Shown here piece by piece: positions 54,624 through 64,000 of a DNA stretch of 64,000 nucleotides; within the stretch, counting starts at the first letter, position 1; the number at the start of each line of letters is the position of its first letter. The notes below the pieces were generated by a model, which saw nothing but the letters and a program-made list of their open reading frames with translations, did not search any database and had not been told where the DNA came from. The position numbers were made by a program, and so were the translations under genes. The stretch comes from Mucinivorans hirudinis (GTDB taxonomy: Bacteria > Bacteroidota > Bacteroidia > Bacteroidales > Rikenellaceae), in contig HG934468.1 of the NCBI GenBank assembly GCA_000723505.1, forward strand, positions 2,326,798-2,390,797. Reading direction: 5' to 3'.

Positions 54624-57600
54624 TAATTCACGTTGGTTCACAAGTGCTGATTTGTTGTGATTTGCTTTCAAAATTGTATCTTTGTGATTGGTAATACAGC
54701 GCTCCTCGCCTAATACATCAATAGCTTGTTGTTGTGATTTGCTTTCAAAATTGTATCTTTGTGATTGGTAATACAGCCTATCTCAATGAACAAGGCGAGC
54801 GATTGCAGTTGTGATTTGCTTTCAAAATTGTATCTTTGTGATTGGTAATACAGCTAATTTAACGAAAGCCACTCCGCGCAGATGGTTGTGATTTGCTTTC
54901 AAAATTGTATCTTTGTGATTGGTAATACAGCTGAGATGTGAGCGAGAAGAGGTGGAGTTAGGTTGTGATTTGCTTTCAAAATTGTATCTTTGTGATTGGT
55001 AATACAGCAATAGTATTTGCATCGTGCATCAGGTTATCGTTGTGATTTGCTTTCAAAATTGTATCTTTGTGATTGGTAATACAGCACCGCTTTTCATTGA
55101 CAGCATTGCCGTATTGTTGTGATTTGCTTTCAAAATTGTATCTTTGTGATTGGTAATACAGCACATCTCACAAGGCACAGCTATTACTATCCGTTGTGAT
55201 TTGCTTTCAAAATTGTATCTTTGTGATTGGTAATACAGCCATAGTAATTGCAGCTATTGAGAAAAAGAAGTTGTGATTTGCTTTCAAAATTGTATCTTTG
55301 TGATTGGTAATACAGCTAACATCCGAATTAGACCAATCAATATTAAGTTGTGATTTGCTTTCAAAATTGTATCTTTGTGATTGGTAATACAGCAACTGTT
55401 TCCAACCTGACGCTCTCCGCTGAGTTGTGATTTGCTTTCAAAATTGTATCTTTGTGATTGGTAATACAGCCAGGGATGGTATACGTTGCTCAGGCGACTA
55501 GTTGTGATTTGCTTTCAAAATTGTATCTTTGTGATTGGTAATACAGCCACGAGGAGATAATCCTATTTCAATTAGTTGTTGTGATTTGCTTTCAAAATTG
55601 TATCTTTGTGATTGGTAATACAGCGGCAGGTGTCGTCGGCATCGTTACTGCCGTGTTGTGATTTGCTTTCAAAATTGTATCTTTGTGATTGGTAATACAG
55701 CAAGAGATATTGAATATTTGCGTGAAACATCGTTGTGATTTGCTTTCAAAATTGTATCTTTGTGATTGGTAATACAGCTGCCAACTGGTGTGGGTCGAAG
55801 AGCTCAAGTTGTGATTTGCTTTCAAAATTGTATCTTTGTGATTGGTAATACAGCTAACCCACTTTCGCCAACCCAAAAACCAAAGTTGTGATTTGCTTTC
55901 AAAATTGTATCTTTGTGATTGGTAATACAGCTACCATCCTTATTGCCAACCATTTCATACGGTTGTGATTTGCTTTCAAAATTGTATCTTTGTGATTGGT
56001 AATACAGCAAAAAGAACGGGTGTCACATTTGAAAACCGGTTGTGATTTGCTTTCAAAATTGTATCTTTGTGATTGGTAATACAGCCTCCTACCTCCCCTG
56101 CCGACCTCCGCCGCCGTTGTGATTTGCTTTCAAAATTGTATCTTTGTGATTGGTAATACAGCGAGTTTTTTGCAAGGGTAGACCACGCTGTTGTTGTGAT
56201 TTGCTTTCAAAATTGTATCTTTGTGATTGGTAATACAGCCAACTGTGACTTTATTACTTTTAACTCCTAGTTGTGATTTGCTTTCAAAATTGTATCTTTG
56301 TGATTGGTAATACAGCCGACGTCATACAAACAGATAGGTAGCTGGTGTTGTGATTTGCTTTCAAAATTGTATCTTTGTGATTGGTAATACAGCAGCCTCT
56401 TCTCCCTCCACTACCTCGTTGCGGTTGTGATTTGCTTTCAAAATTGTATCTTTGTGATTGGTAATACAGCCTATCATAGATTTCACCGCGCGCATCCTTA
56501 GTTGTGATTTGCTTTCAAAATTGTATCTTTGTGATTGGTAATACAGCTGCAGCGGATTTTCGATACCGAGGTGGCGGTTGTGATTTGCTTTCAAAATTGT
56601 ATCTTTGTGATTGGTAATACAGCACTACAATGGAAAGAGTGTACAATCATAGGGTTGTGATTTGCTTTCAAAATTGTATCTTTGTGATTGGTAATACAGC
56701 GTTCTACAACGCTCTTCAGCCCCTCTATCAGTTGTGATTTGCTTTCAAAATTGTATCTTTGTGATTGGTAATACAGCAAGTGTCGCGGACAGTCTGTGTT
56801 ATCACCAGTTGTGATTTGCTTTCAAAATTGTATCTTTGTGATTGGTAATACAGCATCAATTCTTTAAAGTATTGATTAATATCGGTTGTGATTTGCTTTC
56901 AAAATTGTATCTTTGTGATTGGTAATACAGCATATGAAACGCCACATCATCCTATTGTCGCGTTGTGATTTGCTTTCAAAATTGTATCTTTGTGATTGGT
57001 AATACAGCATCAAGCAATAGCTTCCAAGAAGCACTTTGTTGTGATTTGCTTTCAAAATTGTATCTTTGTGATTGGTAATACAGCCTATTACGCTATGTCC
57101 ATAGGTATTGTATAGTTGTGATTTGCTTTCAAAATTGTATCTTTGTGATTGGTAATACAGCCTCACAGGCTTAATTATGGACGTTAGGCGTGTTGTGATT
57201 TGCTTTCAAAATTGTATCTTTGTGATTGGTAATACAGCTCATCACACGTAGATGGTGAACTAAATTTAGTTGTGATTTGCTTTCAAAATTGTATCTTTGT
57301 GATTGGTAATACAGCGGCGATGAGATTAATATCGAAGTAAATAGGTTGTGATTTGCTTTCAAAATTGTATCTTTGTGATTGGTAATACAGCTCTCAGCCT
57401 TGAGTTAACTCACAAAGAGCAGTTGTGATTTGCTTTCAAAATTGTATCTTTGTGATTGGTAATACAGCAGTCATCGTTGTAGGCATCGGCGATGTCGTGT
57501 TGTGATTTGCTTTCAAAATTGTATCTTTGTGATTGGTAATACAGCTCGAGACCTTGAGAACAAATCGGAAGTCCTGTTGTGATTTGCTTTCAAAATTGTA

Positions 57601-59617
57601 TCTTTGTGATTGGTAATACAGCGTTGTTGGCGAAAATGTTCCCAACATTATGTTGTGATTTGCTTTCAAAATTGTATCTTTGTGATTGGTAATACAGCTA
57701 TGTTCAACACAAAGACGATGTTAGCTATGTTGTGATTTGCTTTCAAAATTGTATCTTTGTGATTGGTAATACAGCCTCCTCACTAATTATACGAGCATAA
57801 TTAAGGTTGTGATTTGCTTTCAAAATTGTATCTTTGTGATTGGTAATACAGCACAATTGCTTCGTATTGATTAATAGTTTCGTTGTGATTTGCTTTCAAA
57901 ATTGTATCTTTGTGATTGGTAATACAGCACAGCGTAACACTCTGCCTGTGCTGGGTTAGTTGTGATTTGCTTTCAAAATTGTATCTTTGTGATTGGTAAT
58001 ACAGCTTAAATGCGGGTGTAATCGAAGATGCCTTGGTTGTGATTTGCTTTCAAAATTGTATCTTTGTGATTGGTAATACAGCATTATATGGATGTTCAGT
58101 TTGTCAAGATGGTTGTGATTTGCTTTCAAAATTGTATCTTTGTGATTGGTAATACAGCATCTCACATAAAATGCAATCGATTGGCAGCGTTGTGATTTGC
58201 TTTCAAAATTGTATCTTTGTGATTGGTAATACAGCTTACAACACTATTCGACTCAATAGACGGGTGTTGTGATTTGCTTTCAAAATTGTATCTTTGTGAT
58301 TGGTAATACAGCCTGCCTGAAGAGATGATAATATACTAGTTGGTTGTGATTTGCTTTCAAAATTGTATCTTTGTGATTGGTAATACAGCACTCACCGTAA
58401 GCACTCCATATCTTATTGAGTTGTGATTTGCTTTCAAAATTGTATCTTTGTGATTGGTAATACAGCCTATCGCATAAAATTGCCATTGAGTTATATGTTG
58501 TGATTTGCTTTCAAAATTGTATCTTTGTGATTGGTAATACAGCAACCAAAATTCATAAACACATCAGAAACAGGTTGTGATTTGCTTTCAAAATTGTATC
58601 TTTGTGATTGGTAATACAGCCTTCATCCGACCTTGCATCCGTTCCGATGAGTTGTGATTTGCTTTCAAAATTGTATCTTTGTGATTGGTAATACAGCTAC
58701 GTTGCAAGAAATGGCGGTGGAACTATTGTTGTGATTTGCTTTCAAAATTGTATCTTTGTGATTGGTAATACAGCATATTTTAATGTATCCGAAGCAAAAT
58801 TTGGTTGTGATTTGCTTTCAAAATTGTATCTTTGTGATTGGTAATACAGCCAAAAAGTAGAGCAAAGCGACTACTTTAAGTTGTGATTTGCTTTCAAAAT
58901 TGTATCTTTGTGATTGGTAATACAGCGTAACAGAGGCTGTGTATCAATCAATACAAGTTGTGATTTGCTTTCAAAATTGTATCTTTGTGATTGGTAATAC
59001 AGCATTTTATCCCATTCCGCGGCAGACATCCCGTTGTGATTTGCTTTCAAAATTGTATCTTTGTGATTGGTAATACAGCTCTGCTTGCTGCTTCCTGCGC
59101 TTGGCTCGAGTTGTGATTTGCTTTCAAAATTGTATCTTTGTGATTGGTAATACAGCTTAAATGCGGGTGTAATCGAAGATGCCTTGGTTGTGATTTGCTT
59201 TCAAAATTGTATCTTTGTGATTGGTAATACAGCTTCTATCTTATCCTCATCGGGCGTGTTCCAGTTGTGATTTGCTTTCAAAATTGTATCTTTGTGATTG
59301 GTAATACAGCCTACAATAAACCTATACGTCAATGACGCGGTTGTGATTTGCTTTCAAAATTGTATCTTTGTGATTGGTAATACAGCAGCATCAAGTGTAA
59401 CCTTATTGTCGTGTCCGTTGTGATTTGCTTTCAAAATTGTATCTTTGTGATTGGTAATACAGCTCTACTGTGCCCTCTTGAATCATATGCGCAGTTGTGA
59501 TTTGCTTTCAAAATTGTATCTTTGTGATTGGTAATACAGCGTCTGCTCGTGTCTGTATTCGTTTGTGATTGTTGTGATTTGCTTTCAAAATTGTATCTTT
59601 GTGATTGGTAATACAGC
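54577..59617 (+). CRISPR. Type II-C CRISPR array, 66 repeats and 65 spacers
   Basis: Repeat is 47 bp, starting GTTGTGATTTGCTTTCAAAA and ending GATTGGTAATACAGC, and the copies I read from 54654 to 59617 are all alike. Spacers are 29-30 bp. I counted 65 full repeats plus a degenerate first one (54577-54623). The plus strand is the likely crRNA sense, since II-C repeats start GTTG in the crRNA direction and the spacer is followed by the GTTGTGATTTGC part. The array therefore runs towards cas2 and is convergent with the cas genes. Spacers at 58006-58035 and 59157-59186 are identical. Each repeat carries TTG-N19-TATCTTTG. Confidence 0.97.
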
Positions 59618-59690
59618 ACAATGCCTCAAAATCACTCAAAATCACCGACTTGAACCTTGTCATAGGATTAAAAAACAACCCTGTATTACA

Positions 59691-59724
59691 CACCAAAACC
59701 CACCCGCAAAGGTGGGTTTTGGTG
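59691..59724. terminator. Two-way terminator between the CRISPR array and cas2
   Basis: Fourteen-base-pair perfect stem CACCAAAACCCACC/GGTGGGTTTTGGTG around CGCAAA. It lies between the convergent array and cas operon; on the minus strand a T-rich stretch follows 10 bases later. Confidence 0.75.
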
Positions 59725-59740
59725 TTCTGCCAATGGGGCT

Positions 59741-60968
<1,228 letters not shown>

Positions 60969-60972
<4 letters not shown>

Positions 60973-63900
60973 TGTCTTTCAATTTGCCCTAAAATGTTAA
61001 TTTTTACTTTTTGAGGATTAAGAGTATTCCAAGCTTTGAGACTTTGGATATTGTAAAATCTTTTGTCTGGTTTATTTGCTTTACTCAAATCAAATTTAGT
61101 TATAGTATGGTGACATAGTCTATAAATACCATCCGAAATATTTTGAACTTTATATAAATATTCACTTAATAATCGGTAATTTCCATCTGCTAATGCTTCC
61201 TCAGTAGCCGAATAATCCATTCCCAAAATAAACATATCATTCTTTTGTAGAGTTGTTACAAATTCCCAATCAAGCTTTGGTAAACTGTCAAAAAGCAGTT
61301 GATTAATATTTGCTATTTCTGTTATTTTATCATATATCTCTTTAGGGTTTTTAATAATAATTGGCAGATTATATCTTTTTCTTTCAATAGCTTGCATTAA
61401 CGATACACATTGCTCTTTCAACCCACCGTCATATTTGTATATAGCAGTATGATGATTATTGTCAGGTACTACATAACCATTTCTAATAGGAACTACTGCT
61501 TTATTTCCGGTTTTGCATCTAACACTAAAAACAGCTCTTTGATTAAATAAAATTGGGGTTTCAAACATTTTTTTAAGGCTGTAATTGCTTTCTTCGGCAC
61601 GCTGCTTTATCAAATCTCTTATTTTCTTATCAACAATACAATCAATTGTTTTGTCAATTTTCTTCTTGTCATCCTTACCGTCAAACAAATAACCTTTCCC
61701 AACTCCAACCTTGTATTTTATTACATTATGATTCTCAAAATTGCCTGTTGGGTCATATTGTTTGATGCTTCCACTCACGCTATCAGCGTGTAATGCTCCG
61801 CGAGGAATGATGATACCATCCTGCACAACTTGTTTGTTTCCCCTTTTGCCAACTTTACGCTTGCCGGGCGTAGCCGCTTTTTTACCGGCTTTGAACGATA
61901 CCAATATTTTTGATACCACATCTTCCACCTCCGAGGTTGTAAACGGTTTTTCAGTAATTAAATACTTATTCAACAGCGTATGTTTCTGGTTAAACTCCAC
62001 CAGACTACCTGCAACTTTACGATGCATCTCATCTTTGGTTTCGCTCGAATTGAGTGTGTTGATGCGCTGGATATATCCTTGCCTAGTGCAAGCAACTACG
62101 AGCGCATCAATTGCGTGGTGGCGATGGTCGTCGCGTTTGCTCCAATCTTTGATTACCTCTTGCGTGTGTTGATTTTTGCCGTGGTTGCTCTCCCACTCCA
62201 CAATCTCGGTCATACCAATCCCTTTGTATTTTGGCATTTGGAGATTCATTGTTACATCGTCCCAACCCCATAATTTGCGCAAATGAGCTGTTACCCCGCC
62301 ATCCGTACTCCAAACGTTACGACACACCGTTTGGAGAATCTCGCGTGATTTACGTGCAATATATTGACTTTCTCGCAACTGGCGGTCGATGAAATCACTC
62401 GGGATTTTATCCTCGCTCATCAAGAACTTGCGTTTTTTTGTAAGAGAAATCAAGTGTTTTTTATAAAGCTCTTCCACACGTGCCACGTACTCCTCGAACT
62501 GAGGCTTATCCTTCATAAAGTCATAAGCCGTTTTATTGCCCTTGCCGCTGTTGCAACTTCGGTGAGCGAGCGTTTTGTTACTCTGTGAGTCGTCAAATAG
62601 TTTGTCTTTCGGTATAATATGCTCAACATCAACATTATTGCCGAGTATTGCTTCGGTTAGCGAAATCGGCTGACCACAATATATGCAGCGGGCGTTCAGT
62701 TTTTTATCCTTGTCGTCTATTTCGTGATACAATCGCCATTTAATGACGTTGTTACGCGTGGCTTTCAATCCATACTTCGCTAAATCCGCCTTGATAATTT
62801 CATTCTCACGCTCACGTTTTCTCATAAAATTATCGTCATCGTTGCGCTCTGTCTTACTCTGCTTGAGTTTGCGAGCAAGCTCAACACGAATTTCATCGGG
62901 TCGACCCCACTGTTTAATCACCTCGTTTACCAAATTAATCATCTGGTTGAGAATCTTTTCGACAATAGGCTGGCGAAGGGAATTTTTTGGGAGATGGTTT
63001 ATTGAGTCTAATAATACACGTTGTAAGTTTTCATCCTTAGTTTGCGAAAATGAGTGGTTATAACCGGCATAATCCATCGCAACATTGTACTTATCACCCT
63101 CCATTAAGTAGGGCAAAATCTTTCGGATAACCTTAGCACACTTATTCCCGAAACCTCCCGCGCTAAAATCCAGCGAAGCCAATTTCTCGGCTATCTCCTC
63201 TTCGATACCGAAATTTTTTATCAATGCCGCGCGGCATTCATCCTTATCCTTGATTGAATAGATAGTATGCCACAGACGATAATATGGCTCTTTCTCAACG
63301 TTCTCCGATATATATTTTCGTCTCTTCTCACCTACGGGTATATGGCTCTTTGGATGATATGTATATTCAAGCTTTTCGCTTTCAATTACCTCTAACTCGA
63401 ACTTAAACAACCTTTCGTACTCTCCGATTTTGTTGCCAAAGCAGGAGGCAATCTGCGAATATGTTTTATTTCCTGTCAATCCGTTTTTAAGCTGTCCGTT
63501 CAGGCGGCTATCTTTTGATAGCTTTAGCAACTCTCTGATTTTTGCCTCAGTGATTCTCTCGTGGCAGTTCAAATAGTTGAAAAATACCAGTTTTTGTTCA
63601 GCCGTAAGCTCAATATCCGCTATTTTGATATTGTTGATATTTTCCCATATCTTCCCTAACTGAAAAATTGGCGAACTTTTGGGAGCAACTTTTGGACCTC
63701 CAAAATGTCCATTGAACTCTCTGCCCTCAAACTCGCATACGGAGACTAACCCCTTTTGGGATTTCAATCCGCGTTGAAAGTAGATTACCTCGTTGCGTAT
63801 CTTGTCTATTAACTCTTGCTTTAGAATAGTCGGATAATACTCTTTTTGACGGGCAACTATCGCATCGAACTCCTCAATGTATGCCTCGCGCGGAAAGACC

Positions 63901-64000
63901 TGCTCCTTTATGCGGTGATATTCGTTTTCGAGAATTTGACCATAAAAATATTGCCCTACGGTTTGTCCCGCATCTTTTATTTTTTGATGCCTCGATTTAA
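60969..64000 (-). CDS. cas9: Cas9, type II-C, C-terminal ~1009 residues (N-terminus outside window)
   Basis: The frame stays open through the right edge (GQYFYGQILENEYHRIKEQV, EVIYFQRGLKSQKGLVSV), so the first residues, including RuvC-I and the bridge helix, are missing from view. Seen in order: helical recognition lobe, RuvC-II EIRVELARKLKQ, HNH domain with zinc-finger-like CIYCGQ, catalytic His in VDVEHIIPKD (62619-62621) and HRSCNSGKGN, RuvC-III RDDHRHHAIDAL (62101-62136), then the PAM-interacting end. No Cas4 or Csn2 gene lies between cas2 and the array, consistent with II-C. Confidence 0.97.

Noticed and set aside
54577-59617. Array transcribed on the minus strand with the cas genes
   Set aside because: The minus-strand repeat would not start GTTG and the TTG-N19-TATCTTTG promoter points along plus; II-C arrays opposite to cas genes are known.
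54822-59696. Many 60-96-codon minus-strand frames across the CRISPR array with repeating YYQSQRYNFESKSQ and ITNHKDTILKANHN
   Set aside because: They are translations of the 47-bp repeat plus spacers and do not represent genes.
59618-59724. Possible tracrRNA between the array and cas2
   Set aside because: Only 9 bases match the inverse of the repeat 3' end; the part complementary to GTTGTGATTTGC is absent. The stem fits a terminator better.

Overview
The window reads as a chromosome segment of a Bacteroidota organism, most likely order Bacteroidales; I do not commit to a genus. The signs are three SusC/SusD-type outer-membrane uptake loci, BACON-domain lipoproteins, a futalosine-pathway MqnA, a 47-bp-repeat type II-C CRISPR system, and promoters of the Bacteroidota form TTG-N19/20-TAnnTTTG in front of several genes.

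Layout. 1-9.2 kb is the decayed edge of an integrated element: five small tightly packed unknown genes, an IS630 copy, a large repeat-type gene cut by an IS3-family element that itself carries a second IS (IS1634-like), a 46-bp perfect palindrome, and a tyrosine integrase lacking its catalytic C-terminus. 10.2-18.5 kb is a five-gene import operon (SusC, SusD, HExxH lipoprotein, DUF4302 lipoprotein, BACON lipoprotein). 19.2-24.2 kb is a SusC/SusD pair with its own strong promoter, followed by a leftover SusD C-terminus between two stem-loops. 24.2-31.7 kb (minus strand) is a SusC/SusD/GH18/DUF1735-LamG operon preceded by a clear cobalamin riboswitch. This is the most unexpected regulatory pairing in the window.

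31.8-50.9 kb is mostly housekeeping: ndk, a DUF2851 gene, yebC, a thioesterase, mqnA, corA, pepT, a BACON lipoprotein overlapping an M6 metalloprotease, pepD, pfkA, and the branched-chain amino-acid cluster ilvD-ilvB-ilvN-ilvC. Three gaps here carry striking tandem repeats (18-bp units and CACAAAT heptads) that run up to start codons. 50.9-54.6 kb is an IS hot spot: an IS4-family element splits a small membrane-protein gene and can be removed on paper to restore it, and a second IS630 copy, identical at protein level to the first, sits 2 bp from the CRISPR array.

54.6-64 kb is a type II-C CRISPR-Cas locus: 66 repeats (the first degenerate) with 65 spacers, then cas2, cas1 and cas9 on the minus strand, with cas9 running off the window. 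The repeat itself contains TTG-N19-TATCTTTG, the same promoter geometry seen before the SusC gene at 19.2 kb and inside the IS630 end. Each repeat may therefore start its own crRNA, as known for Neisseria II-C arrays but with the Bacteroidota promoter code. No tracrRNA was found in the window; it probably lies beyond the right edge.
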